Part shown: one piece after another, positions 1 to 8,794 of the stretch | Position numbering within the stretch: the first letter of the stretch is position 1 | Layout of the letters: each line of letters starts with the position of its first letter | Origin: Comamonadaceae bacterium | GTDB lineage: Bacteria > Pseudomonadota > Gammaproteobacteria > Burkholderiales > Burkholderiaceae_C | DNA: 44,512 bases | Assembly: GCA_013823485.1 (NCBI GenBank) | Contig: PNMF01000009.1 | Location: 1-44,512 of the forward strand | Direction of reading: 5' to 3' | Position numbers and translations under genes: made by a program | Notes under the pieces: model-generated | The model's database searches: none | Told to the model about the DNA's origin: nothing | Seen by the model: only the letters and a program-made list of their open reading frames with translations

Positions 1-182
1 TGGCCGAGTACGTGCTGGCCATGAAACACGGCCTGGGCCTGAACAAGATCCTGGGCACCATCCACACCTACCCCACCCTGTCCGAAGCCAACAAGTACGC
101 CGCCGGCGAATGGAAGCGGGCCCATGCACCGCAGCGGTTGCTGGCCTGGGTGGAACGTTTTCATGCCTGGGAGCGCTCATGA
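1..182 (+). CDS. C-terminal end of FAD-dependent pyridine nucleotide-disulfide oxidoreductase (mercuric reductase/dihydrolipoamide dehydrogenase-like), truncated by window start
   Basis: Open frame from position 3 to TGA 180-182 reads AEYVLAMKHGLGLNKILGTIHTYPTLSEANKYAAGEWKRAHAPQ..., like the C-terminal dimerisation region of this family. Confidence 0.75.
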   Translation, partial: AEYVLAMKHGLGLNKILGTIHTYPTLSEANKYAAGEWKRAHAPQRLLAWVERFHAWERS

Positions 183-1006
183 AGATCGATCGACGTCGCT
201 GGTTGTTGTGGTGCGGTGCCGCCGCGCTGGTGCCGCCGGTGTCCGCACAGACCTTCGACCACAGCCATGCCGCGTGGACCCGCCTGCTCAAGCGGCATGT
301 GGTGCTGCAGCGCAGCGCGCGCAGTTCGCAGGTGCGCTACGCCGGTTTCCTGGCGCAGCGCAGCGAGCTGCAGGACTACCTGCGCCAGCTCTCGGCGGTG
401 TCGCGTGCGCAGTTCGACGCCTTCACCCAGCCGCAGCAGATGGCGTTCCTGATCAATGCCTATAACGCCTTCACCGTCGAGCTGATCCTGACCCGCTACC
501 CGCGCCTCGAATCCATCAAGGACCTGGGCAACCTGCTGTCCAGCCCCTGGAAGCCGCGCTGGATCAACCTGCTGGGCGACATGGTGTCGCTGGACGGCAT
601 CGAGCACGGGATGCTTCGCAAGCGCGGCGTCTACGACGACCCGCGCATCCACTTTGCGGTGAACTGCGCCTCCATCGGCTGCCCCATGCTGCGCGAGGAA
701 GCCTTCGTGCCGGAACGCCTGGCCGCGCAGCTCGACGAGCAGATGGAGCGCTTCATGGGCGACCGCGAGCGCAACCGCTGGAACCCCCGGACCGAACGGC
801 TGGAGCTCTCCCGCATCTTCGACTGGTACGGCGAGGACTTCCGGCTCGGTCACCAGGGCATCGCCTCGCTGAACGCACTGGCCGGCCGGTATGCGCACCT
901 GCTGGCCGACCGCGAAGCCGACCAGAACCGCATCCGCTCGACCCCGGTGCCCATCGGCTACCTCGACTACGACTGGCGCCTGAACGATGCGAAGGGGGGC
1001 GCGTGA
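179..1006 (+). CDS. DUF547 domain-containing exported protein
   Basis: ATGA overlap with upstream stop; MKIDRRRWLLWCGAAALVPPVSA signal-like N-terminus; FLINAYNAFTVELIL...FAVNCASIGCPMLREEAF typical of DUF547. Confidence 0.85.
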   Translation: MKIDRRRWLLWCGAAALVPPVSAQTFDHSHAAWTRLLKRHVVLQRSARSSQVRYAGFLAQRSELQDYLRQLSAVSRAQFDAFTQPQQMAFLINAYNAFTVELILTRYPRLESIKDLGNLLSSPWKPRWINLLGDMVSLDGIEHGMLRKRGVYDDPRIHFAVNCASIGCPMLREEAFVPERLAAQLDEQMERFMGDRERNRWNPRTERLELSRIFDWYGEDFRLGHQGIASLNALAGRYAHLLADREADQNRIRSTPVPIGYLDYDWRLNDAKGGA

Positions 1007-2172
1007 GCGCCAGCCCGCCGGTGCACCGTCTGGTGCTGGCCGGTGCCGGCCATGCCCATGCCCAGGTCCTGAAGGCCTGGCCGGACCGGGCGCCGCCCGG
1101 CGTCGAGCTGGTGGTGGTGTCGCCCCATGCCATGGCGCCGTATTCGGGCATGGTGCCGGGCTGGCTGGCCGGCACCTACGGTTTCCAGGACATCGTCATC
1201 GACTTCCCGGCCCTGTGTGCACGGGCTGGCGCGCGCTGGGTGCCCGCCGCCATCGACCGCCTCGACCCGGACCGGCAGTGCCTGGAGCTGGACTCCGGCG
1301 AGACCCTGCACTACGACTTCCTGTCGCTCAACACCGGCTCCACCCTGGTGCCGCCGGCCTGCGACCCGTCGGTGACCGTGCTGTCGATGCGGCCCCTGTC
1401 GCAGCTCAAGACCGGATACGACCAGCTGCTGGAGCGCTGGCAGGCCAATGCCGGAACCGATGCCGAACTTCAGCCTTTCCGGGTGCTGGCGGTCGGCGGC
1501 GGGGCGGCCGGCGTCGAGTCGGTGCTCGCGGTGGTGAACCGCCTGCGCACCTTGCGGCCGGACCGGCCGGTGCAGGCCGAACTGCAGACCCGTGGCCCGA
1601 CCGTGCTGCCCGGCTACCCCTCGGGCGCCCGGCGCCTGGCCTTGCGCGCCCTGCAGCAGGCGGACATTGCGGTGCGCACCGGCACCCGCTGGACCACCGG
1701 CTCCGCCCCCGCCTGCGACCTGCTGCTCTGGGCCGCCGGTGCGCAGGCCCATGCCTGGCAGCGCACGCCGCAGCGCCGGGGCCGGCTGGCCGTCAGTCCG
1801 GAAGGTTTTGTGCAGATCGACGGCTGCCTGCGCTCGGTCTCGCACCCCCGCGTGTTCGCGGTCGGCGACTGCGCGCACTGGCAGCAGCCGCTGCCCAAGG
1901 CCGGCGTGTATGCCGTCCGCATGGGGCCGGTGCTGCTGGACAACCTGCTCGCCTCGCTCCAGGGCACGGCCCTGCGGGCTTATGCGCCACAGACCCGCTT
2001 CCTGTCGCTGCTGGCCACCGCCGATGGCCGGGCCATTGCCACGCGCGGGCGCTTCAGCCTGTCGGGTCGCTGGGCCTGGCGCTGGAAAGACCGCATCGAC
2101 CGCGCCTTCGTCAACCGCTTTGCTGCCCCGCCCGCCCTTCAACCCGTTGCCCATCAAGGAGAAACCCCATGA
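1003..2172 (+). CDS. Pyridine nucleotide-disulfide oxidoreductase family protein of the type found N-terminal to SelD; stand-alone here
   Basis: GTG start overlapping upstream stop (GTGA). LVLAGAGHAHAQVLKAW...ELVVVSPHAMAPYSGMVPGWLAG...DFLSLNTGST...AVGGGAAGVE...VFAVGDCAHW. No selenide-water dikinase domain follows. Confidence 0.8.
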   Translation: MSASPPVHRLVLAGAGHAHAQVLKAWPDRAPPGVELVVVSPHAMAPYSGMVPGWLAGTYGFQDIVIDFPALCARAGARWVPAAIDRLDPDRQCLELDSGETLHYDFLSLNTGSTLVPPACDPSVTVLSMRPLSQLKTGYDQLLERWQANAGTDAELQPFRVLAVGGGAAGVESVLAVVNRLRTLRPDRPVQAELQTRGPTVLPGYPSGARRLALRALQQADIAVRTGTRWTTGSAPACDLLLWAAGAQAHAWQRTPQRRGRLAVSPEGFVQIDGCLRSVSHPRVFAVGDCAHWQQPLPKAGVYAVRMGPVLLDNLLASLQGTALRAYAPQTRFLSLLATADGRAIATRGRFSLSGRWAWRWKDRIDRAFVNRFAAPPALQPVAHQGETP

Positions 2173-3077
2173 CGCATTCACGCCGCCGCATGACCCTGGC
2201 CGCCGTCGCCAGCGTGGCCACCCTGGCCCTGCCGCTGTGGTCGCCCGCCGCCCTGGCCCAGGGCGCACCGCTGAAGCTGGGCGTGGGCATGTTCCAGCCC
2301 GACCGCGAAAAGAACGACGCCACCTACCGCCCGCTGGCCCAGCACCTGGCCGCGCGCCTGGGCCGCCCGGTGGAGCTGCGCACCGTCGACAGCTGGGAAG
2401 GGCTGGCCAAGAGCCTGGCCAACGGCGAGACCGACATCGGCCTCATGGGGCCGTGGGGCTATGTGCTGGCCAACCACTTCTCCGACGCCCAGGTGGTCTC
2501 CACCATCCTGTACCAGGGCAAGCCCGAGTACTTCGCCATGATCGTGACCCACCCGGACTCCGGCCTCAACAGCGTGCAGGACCTCACCGGACCCAAGGGC
2601 AAGGGCCGCACCTTCGCCTTCGGCGACAAGGGCTCCACCTCGGGTTACCTGATCCCGCTGCACTTCTTCATGCAGCAGGGCATCGACCCGGAAAAGCATT
2701 TTTCGCGCGTGCTCTACACCAAGCACCAGGCCATCCAGACCCAGGTGACCGCAGGCCAGCTCGACGCCGGGGCCGACTACAACCGCAACCGTACCGCCAT
2801 GATCGACGCCGGCCTGATCCGGGCCGAGCGCAGCAAGATCATCTGGCAGTCCGACCCGCTGCCCAACGATGCGGTGGCGGTGAGCGCGGCCCTGTTCAAG
2901 GACAAGGCCTTCGTCAAGCGCCTGCAGGACGCCCTGCTGGAAGTCGGCCCGCTGCTCAAGACGCAGCCCCAGCTGCTGCCGGCCAACTACACCGGCTTCG
3001 TCAACACCGAGAACGGCTTCTACAAGCCGATCCGGGACGCTGGTCTGGCCACCGGCAAGCTCACGCCCCGGCAGTGA
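2169..3077 (+). CDS. PhnD-like phosphate/phosphonate (putative selenate)-type ABC transporter substrate-binding protein
   Basis: Signal peptide; LKLGVGMFQPDREKNDATYRPLAQHLAARLGRPVELRTVDSWEGLAKSLANGETDIGLMGPWGYVLA; GSTSGYLIPLHFF. Confidence 0.85.
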   Translation: MTHSRRRMTLAAVASVATLALPLWSPAALAQGAPLKLGVGMFQPDREKNDATYRPLAQHLAARLGRPVELRTVDSWEGLAKSLANGETDIGLMGPWGYVLANHFSDAQVVSTILYQGKPEYFAMIVTHPDSGLNSVQDLTGPKGKGRTFAFGDKGSTSGYLIPLHFFMQQGIDPEKHFSRVLYTKHQAIQTQVTAGQLDAGADYNRNRTAMIDAGLIRAERSKIIWQSDPLPNDAVAVSAALFKDKAFVKRLQDALLEVGPLLKTQPQLLPANYTGFVNTENGFYKPIRDAGLATGKLTPRQ

Positions 3078-3976
3078 GCGCCGCCGCCGCTCCGGAACCG
3101 ACCACCCCGGACCGCCGCCTGCTGCGGGGGCGGTCCGGGTTTTTTGCGCTGGTGCTGGTCTATGCCGGGCTGGTGCTGGCCTGTGGCCTGACGCTGGTGG
3201 CCTCGGGCGAACTCTCGTGGGGTCGGGAGCCCTGGAGCAACCTGCTGAAGACCCTGTCGGAATTCGGCCAGCCCAGTTTCCTGGACCTGTGGTTCGGCCC
3301 CGAGCGGCTGGAGTACCGCAGCGACGACGGCACGCTGCTGCGGGTCGAGAACCGCCAGCAGGTCGAGGCCGACTTCCTGGCCGGTCTGGCGCGCGCCACC
3401 TGGACCACGTTCCAGATCGCCACGCTGGGCTCCCTGCTGGCGGCGGTGCTGGCGCTGCCGCTGGGCCTGCTGGCGGCCCGCAACCTGCACGCGCCCCGGC
3501 CGCTGGCCTGGGCCGCATCGGCGGTGCTCGATGTCTCCCGCGCCATCCACACGCTGGTCTTCGGTCTGGTGCTGGTGGGCATCGTGGGGCTGGGGCCGAC
3601 CGCAGGCATCCTGGCCATCGCGCTGCATTCCATGGGCACCTACGGCAAGCTCTATGCCGAGAGCATCGAGACCCTGGACATGGGCGCCGTCGATGCGGTG
3701 CGCGCCACCGGCGCCTCGCCCTCGCAGGTGTTCTTCAGCGCGGTCTGGCCCTCGGTGCTGCCGCAGTTCGTGAGCAACCACCTGTATGTCTGGGAGTTCA
3801 ACATCCGCGACTCCACCATCCTCGGGCTGATCGGCGCCGGCGGCCTGGGGCTGCTGATTTCGGAAGCGGTCAGCCTGTTCCAGTGGGGGCGGCTGGCCAC
3901 CATCCTGCTGGTGGTCATTGCGCTGGTCGTGCTGTTCGACACCGTGTCGCGCCGCATCCGCCAGGCCCTGCTCTGA
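3074..3976 (+). CDS. PhnE-like ABC transporter permease
   Basis: GTG start in a GTGA overlap; multiple TM segments; LDVSRAIHTLVFGLVLVGIVGLGPTAGILAIALHSMGTYGKLYAESIE and IRDSTILGLIGAGGLG signatures. Confidence 0.85.
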   Translation: MSAAAAPEPTTPDRRLLRGRSGFFALVLVYAGLVLACGLTLVASGELSWGREPWSNLLKTLSEFGQPSFLDLWFGPERLEYRSDDGTLLRVENRQQVEADFLAGLARATWTTFQIATLGSLLAAVLALPLGLLAARNLHAPRPLAWAASAVLDVSRAIHTLVFGLVLVGIVGLGPTAGILAIALHSMGTYGKLYAESIETLDMGAVDAVRATGASPSQVFFSAVWPSVLPQFVSNHLYVWEFNIRDSTILGLIGAGGLGLLISEAVSLFQWGRLATILLVVIALVVLFDTVSRRIRQALL

Positions 3977-4803
3977 TGGACGCCCGCTTGCAACCCGTCA
4001 TCCGCATCCGCGACTTGCGCGTCGAGGTCGGCGGGCGCCTGCTGCTGGAGCTGCCCGCGCTGTCGGTGCAGGCCGGCGAGCGGGTGGCGCTGGTGGGCCC
4101 GAACGGGGCCGGCAAGAGCACCCTGCTCAAGGTGCTGGGCGGGTTCATGCAGGTGACCCGGGGCGAGGTGACCGTGCTCGACCGTGGTCTGGCCGGCGGC
4201 GCAGCGGCCCCGACCCGGCAGCAGTTGCGCCGGTTGCGGGCCGACATCGGACAGGTCATGCAGGGCCTGCACCTGGTGCCCCGGCTCAGTGCGCTGGACA
4301 ACGCGGTGCTGGGTGCGCTGGCGCGTCCCGGGGCCATGCCGCTCTGGCGTTCCTGGCTGCGCTGGTACCCGCCGCCGCTGCGCGAGGAAGCCGCCGCCGC
4401 CCTGGCCGAGCTGGGCCTGGCGCACCGCCGGCACGCCCGCGCCGACCAGCTCTCCGGCGGTGAACGCCAGAAGGTCAGCCTGGCCCGGCTGCGGCTGCAA
4501 CAGCCCCGACTGATCCTGGCCGACGAACCCACCTCGGCGCTCGACCCCTCGGCCACCCGGCAGGTCTGCCAGGCCCTGCTCTCGGTGGCCCGCCAGGCCA
4601 CGCTGGTCACGGTGGTCCACGACCCGGCGCTGCTGCCGGTGCTGGCCGACCGCGTCATCGGCCTGCAGGGCGGGCGGGTGGTGTTCGATGTGGAACACCG
4701 CCACCTCACGCCCGATCTCATGCACCGGCTGTATGCCGGCGAAGCCGACCGCTCTGCCGCCCCGACCCCCACCGAACCGCCGTCGAAAGCCCTGTACCCA
4801 TGA
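3976..4803 (+). CDS. PhnC-like ABC transporter ATP-binding protein
   Basis: Walker A GPNGAGKS, signature LSGGERQKVSLAR, Walker B LILADEPTSALDP, H-loop VVHD; TGATG overlap with upstream gene. Confidence 0.9.
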   Translation: MDARLQPVIRIRDLRVEVGGRLLLELPALSVQAGERVALVGPNGAGKSTLLKVLGGFMQVTRGEVTVLDRGLAGGAAAPTRQQLRRLRADIGQVMQGLHLVPRLSALDNAVLGALARPGAMPLWRSWLRWYPPPLREEAAAALAELGLAHRRHARADQLSGGERQKVSLARLRLQQPRLILADEPTSALDPSATRQVCQALLSVARQATLVTVVHDPALLPVLADRVIGLQGGRVVFDVEHRHLTPDLMHRLYAGEADRSAAPTPTEPPSKALYP

Positions 4804-5795
4804 CCGCCCAAACCGCCCAAACCGCCCACACCGCCCACACCGCCCCCGGGCGCACCTGCCCGATCGCCTATCACTACGGCCCGGCCGTGTTCCGGCACCC
4901 GGTGCCGCCGCAGCTCGACGGGCTGGAGGTGCTGTATGTCGTCGGCGGGCTCTACGGCAACGAGCTGGCCCTGCGCGAGGTGCTGCGCCTGTTCGATGCC
5001 GAAGCGGGCCGCAAGCAGCTGGTCTTCAACGGCGACTTCCACTGGTTCGACGCCGACCCGGCCACCTTCGACCGGGTGCAGTCCGAGGTGCTGCGCCATG
5101 TGGCCCTGCGCGGCAACGTGGAAACCGAGCTGGCGCGTGACGACCCGGTCTCCAACACCGGCTGCGGCTGCGCCTACCCCGACTGGGTGGACGACGGCGT
5201 GGTCGACCGCTCCAACCTGATCCTGCAGCGCCTCTGGACGGTGGCCACCCCGGCGCACCGGCGCCAGCTTGAAGCGCTGCCCATGTGGTCGAGCGCGTCG
5301 GTGGGCCCGCTGCGCATCGGCATCGTGCATGGCGACGCGCAGTCGCTGGCCGGCTGGGGTTTTGCCCAGGAACGGCTGGCCGAACCGGCCCACCGTGACA
5401 CGGTGCGCGGCTGGTTCGAGCAGGCCGGGGTGGACGCCTTTGCCTGCAGCCACACCTGCCTGCCGGTGTACCAGCAGATCGGCCCGCACGCCGGTGGGCA
5501 CGGTCGCTGGGTGCTGAACAACGGCGCCGCCGGCATGCCCAATTTCCAGGGCGACACCGCCGGGCTGCTGACCCGGGTCGCCCTGACCCCGCCGCCTGCC
5601 GGTCGCAGCCGGGCCGGCACCGTGGTGGGGCCGGTCCACATCGACGCCATCGCCATCGAGCTGCCCGACGCCGATGTGCAGCAGCGCTTCCTGTCGGTCT
5701 GGCCGGCCGGCAGCGACGCCCATGTGTCGTATTTTTCGCGCATCGCCGAGGGCCCTCGGTACCACCCCCATCAAGTCGTACGACAGGAGACATGA
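4800..5795 (+). CDS. Metallophosphatase-like (calcineurin-fold) protein with altered metal-binding motifs
   Basis: VVGGLYGNELAL...FNGDFHWFDADP...LRGNVETEL...GIVHGD...CSHTCLPVY...NNGAAGMPNF follow the order of calcineurin-like phosphoesterase motifs; ATGA overlap with upstream gene. Confidence 0.65.
   Translation: MTAQTAQTAHTAHTAPGRTCPIAYHYGPAVFRHPVPPQLDGLEVLYVVGGLYGNELALREVLRLFDAEAGRKQLVFNGDFHWFDADPATFDRVQSEVLRHVALRGNVETELARDDPVSNTGCGCAYPDWVDDGVVDRSNLILQRLWTVATPAHRRQLEALPMWSSASVGPLRIGIVHGDAQSLAGWGFAQERLAEPAHRDTVRGWFEQAGVDAFACSHTCLPVYQQIGPHAGGHGRWVLNNGAAGMPNFQGDTAGLLTRVALTPPPAGRSRAGTVVGPVHIDAIAIELPDADVQQRFLSVWPAGSDAHVSYFSRIAEGPRYHPHQVVRQET
4803..4847 (+). repeat. Five copies of a 9-bp tandem unit ACCGCCCAA/ACCGCCCAC/ACCGCCCCC within the 5' coding region
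   Basis: Direct read: ACCGCCCAA ACCGCCCAA ACCGCCCAC ACCGCCCAC ACCGCCCCC, encoding TAQTAQTAHTAHTAP. Confidence 0.9.
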
Positions 5796-6643
5796 ACATG
5801 CTGGCCATCGTGGGAGGCACCGGCCTCTATGAACTGCCCGGACTCGAGATCGAACGCCGGCTGCAGCCGACGACGCCCTTCGGTGAGCCCTCGGGCGAGG
5901 TCCTCCAGGGACGGCTGGGCAACAACCCGGTGCTGTTCCTGGCCCGCCACGGTTCGGGCCACCGCCTGCTGCCGCACGAGGTGAACTACCGGGCCAACAT
6001 CTTTGCGCTCAAGCAGGCCGGCGCCACCCAGCTGCTGGGTTTTTCGGCGGTCGGCAGCCTGGCGCTGGAGGTCCGGCCCGGCGATCTGGCCATGCCCGAG
6101 CAGTACTTCGACTGGACCCGGGGCAACCGGCAGCGCACCTTCTTCGGCGGTGGCGTGGCCGCGCATGTGTCCACCGCCCGGCCGGTGAGTGCCGCACTGG
6201 TCGATGCGGTCGGCCAGGCGGCCGGGCGGGCCGGGCTGTCGGTGCACCGTGGCCTCACCTATGCCTGTGTGGAGGGCCCGCGCCTGGGCACCCGGGCCGA
6301 GAGCCATTTCCTGCGCCAGGCCGGCTGCCATCTGGTCGGCATGACCAACGTGCCCGAGGTGTTCCTGGCGCGCGAGGCACAGATGGCCTACGCCACCGTG
6401 GGTCTGGTCACCGACTACGACTGCTGGCTCGACGACCCGGCGCAGCATGTCAGCGTGTCGGGCATTTTCGAGCTCTACGGCCAGACGCTGGGCAAGGCCA
6501 CGCAGCTGCTGCATGCGCTGCTGGCCGAAGCGCTGCCCCAGCCCGAAGCCGATGCGCGCACGGCGCTCTCGACCGCCATGCTCACCCCCGACGCCGCGCT
6601 CACCGAAGAGCAGCGGCAGTGGCTGAGCGTGCTGCGCCGCTGA
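5792..6643 (+). CDS. mtnP: S-methyl-5'-thioadenosine phosphorylase / purine phosphorylase family
   Basis: AIVGGTGLYELPGL...FLARHGSGHRLLPHEVNYRANIFALK...ACVEGPRLGTRAE...GMTNVPEVFLAREAQMAYATVGLVTDYDCW; the DYDCW segment favours an adenine-type (MTAP) enzyme over MTI phosphorylase. Confidence 0.82.
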   Translation: MNMLAIVGGTGLYELPGLEIERRLQPTTPFGEPSGEVLQGRLGNNPVLFLARHGSGHRLLPHEVNYRANIFALKQAGATQLLGFSAVGSLALEVRPGDLAMPEQYFDWTRGNRQRTFFGGGVAAHVSTARPVSAALVDAVGQAAGRAGLSVHRGLTYACVEGPRLGTRAESHFLRQAGCHLVGMTNVPEVFLAREAQMAYATVGLVTDYDCWLDDPAQHVSVSGIFELYGQTLGKATQLLHALLAEALPQPEADARTALSTAMLTPDAALTEEQRQWLSVLRR

Positions 6644-6749
6644 AGGCCGATCGGGGAGCCGGCCCGGATGGCCCGCTTCCCGCGTCGGGCCCGGCGCAGC
6701 CGATAACATCTGCGCCGTGGCTCCACGTTCAGCCCACCAAGGACAGCCC

Positions 6750-8780
6750 ATGAACCTCGGCAGCATGACCAGCGGCGATGCAGCGGACTTTGCGACGCTG
6801 GTGGACGGTGTTTTCCTGCGTTATCAGGGGCGGCCGGACGGCCACTTCGATCTGGTCTACATCAGCGAGGGTTGTGTGGGCATCTGGGGCCTGGATGCGG
6901 CGGCGATCCTGGCCGATGAGAAGCGCATCTGGTACATGGCCGAGCCCGACACCCGCCAGCGCCTGACCCGGTCGGTGGCCGAGGCGGTGGCCCAGGGCAC
7001 CGTGTGGAGCGAGGAGTGGCTGATCCGCGATGTGCGGGGCCAGACCCGCTGGCTCAAGGGCAAGGGCCGGCCGCTGCCCGGCGAGAACGGCTGCACCCAC
7101 TGGGTGGCGGTGGTGACCGACATCACCGAGAGCAGCCGGGTGCGGCAGATCCAGGACAGCACCCGCACCAACTTCCGCATGCTGGTCGACCGGCTGGAAG
7201 ACATTGCGGTGCACCGCTTCGGCGCCGACATGCGGGTGAGCTACTGGAACCGCGCTTCCGAGCGCATGTACGGCTACACCGAGGAAGAGGCGCTGGGCCG
7301 CGACGTGCTGGAGCTGCTGATTCCCCCCGAGCGGCGCGCGCACTGGCGCCGGGTGTTCGGCGACATCCTGCTGTCGCACCAGCGATCGACCCCGTTCGAG
7401 GGCTGGCTGCACCGCAAGGACGGCTCGCCGGTGGAGGTCCGCGGCACGGTGGTGCTGCTGGAATACCCGGACCGGCCGGGCGAGTTCGTCTGCCTCGACT
7501 ACGACATGACCCCGATCCGCCGCCAGGAAGACGAGCGCGCCTCGCTGGAAGCGCAGCTGCGCCAGTCGCAGAAGCTCGAAGCCCTGGGCACGCTGGCCGG
7601 AGGCGTGGCGCACGACTTCAACAACATCCTGGCGGCCATTCTGGGCAACACCCGGCTGGCCCTGATGGACGCGCAGGACCAGCCGGAGGTGCTGCAGAGC
7701 CTGGAGGAGATCCTGCGGGCCGCCCACCGCGCCAAGGATCTGGTGCAGCGCATCCTGTCGTTCAGCCGCCGCACGCCCACCATCCGCCGCATGGTGTCGA
7801 TGCAGTCGGTGGTGGCCGAATCGGTCGAGCTGCTGCGGGCCACCGCGCCCAAGAGTCTGGCGCTGGAGGTGGGCTTCCACCCCGACACGCCCGCGGTGCT
7901 GGCCGATCCGTCGCAGCTGCACCAGGTGTTCATGAACCTGTGCACCAACGCCCTGCAGGCCATCAGCTCGCCGGAGCAGGGGCGCATGCGCATCAGCGTC
8001 ACGCCCCACCCGGGCATTCCCCAGCCCCTGATCGGCCCGGGGGCGCTCAGCATCGTCACCGATCTGCAGGGCTGGCCGGAGGTGAACGTGTGCGTGCGGG
8101 TGGAGGACAACGGCAGCGGCATGGACGCCGTCACCATGGCCCGCCTGTTCGAGCCCTTCTTCACCACCAAGCCCATGGGCGAGGGCACCGGGCTGGGGCT
8201 GGCGGTGGTGCACGGCATCCTGCGCGACCACCAGGCCGCCATCACGGTGCAGAGCAAGCCGGGCAGCGGTTCGGTGTTCTCGGTCATCCTGCGGGCGGCC
8301 GATCCGGAGCTGGCCGCCGCCGCCGACAACGACACCGCGCCGGCGGTCGAGCTGGTGGAGGAAGGCGTGCCGCCGATCCTGCTGGATGCCCAGGGGCAGC
8401 TCTGCCACATCCTGTATGTGGACGACGACGAGCTGATCAACGATCTGGTGCGGCGCATGCTGCAGCGCGCCGGCTTTCCGGCCACGCTGTACACCCGCTC
8501 GCACGAGGCGCTGGAGGATGTGCGGACCGGCAAGGTGCACTACGACCTGGCGGTGGTCGACTACATGATGCCGGGGCTCAACGGGCTGGAGCTGGCGCGC
8601 GAGCTGCGCCGCCTGCACCCGCAGCGGCCGGTGGCGATCACCTCGGGGCTGATCTCCGAGGAGCTGCGCCGCGACGCACCGCAGGCCGGCATTGCCGAAC
8701 TGATCCACAAGCCCAACACCGGCACCGAGCTGCTCCAGGCCATTTCGCGGCTGGCCCGCCGGGTGGTGGACCAGGGCTGA
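6750..8780 (+). CDS. Soluble PAS-PAS hybrid histidine kinase with C-terminal receiver domain
   Basis: LVYISEGCVGIWGL (PAS), TEEEALGRDVLELL (PAS), LEALGTLAGGVAHDFNNILAAILG (HisKA), VEDNGSGMD...LFEPFFTTKPMGEGTGLGLAVVHG (HATPase), ILYVDDDE...LAVVDYMMPGLNG...HKPN (REC). Start inferred; alternatives 6717 or 6765. Confidence 0.9.
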   Translation: MNLGSMTSGDAADFATLVDGVFLRYQGRPDGHFDLVYISEGCVGIWGLDAAAILADEKRIWYMAEPDTRQRLTRSVAEAVAQGTVWSEEWLIRDVRGQTRWLKGKGRPLPGENGCTHWVAVVTDITESSRVRQIQDSTRTNFRMLVDRLEDIAVHRFGADMRVSYWNRASERMYGYTEEEALGRDVLELLIPPERRAHWRRVFGDILLSHQRSTPFEGWLHRKDGSPVEVRGTVVLLEYPDRPGEFVCLDYDMTPIRRQEDERASLEAQLRQSQKLEALGTLAGGVAHDFNNILAAILGNTRLALMDAQDQPEVLQSLEEILRAAHRAKDLVQRILSFSRRTPTIRRMVSMQSVVAESVELLRATAPKSLALEVGFHPDTPAVLADPSQLHQVFMNLCTNALQAISSPEQGRMRISVTPHPGIPQPLIGPGALSIVTDLQGWPEVNVCVRVEDNGSGMDAVTMARLFEPFFTTKPMGEGTGLGLAVVHGILRDHQAAITVQSKPGSGSVFSVILRAADPELAAAADNDTAPAVELVEEGVPPILLDAQGQLCHILYVDDDELINDLVRRMLQRAGFPATLYTRSHEALEDVRTGKVHYDLAVVDYMMPGLNGLELARELRRLHPQRPVAITSGLISEELRRDAPQAGIAELIHKPNTGTELLQAISRLARRVVDQG

Positions 8781-8794
8781 ACAGGCGCCGGCCT

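Noticed and set aside
4803-4847. Possible CRISPR-like or minisatellite array
   Set aside because: Contiguous 9-bp in-frame units without spacers inside a gene; a simple coding repeat only.
6644-6749. Possible non-coding RNA or terminator in the gap after mtnP
   Set aside because: GC-rich with short complementary segments, but no clear stem plus T tract that I could support.
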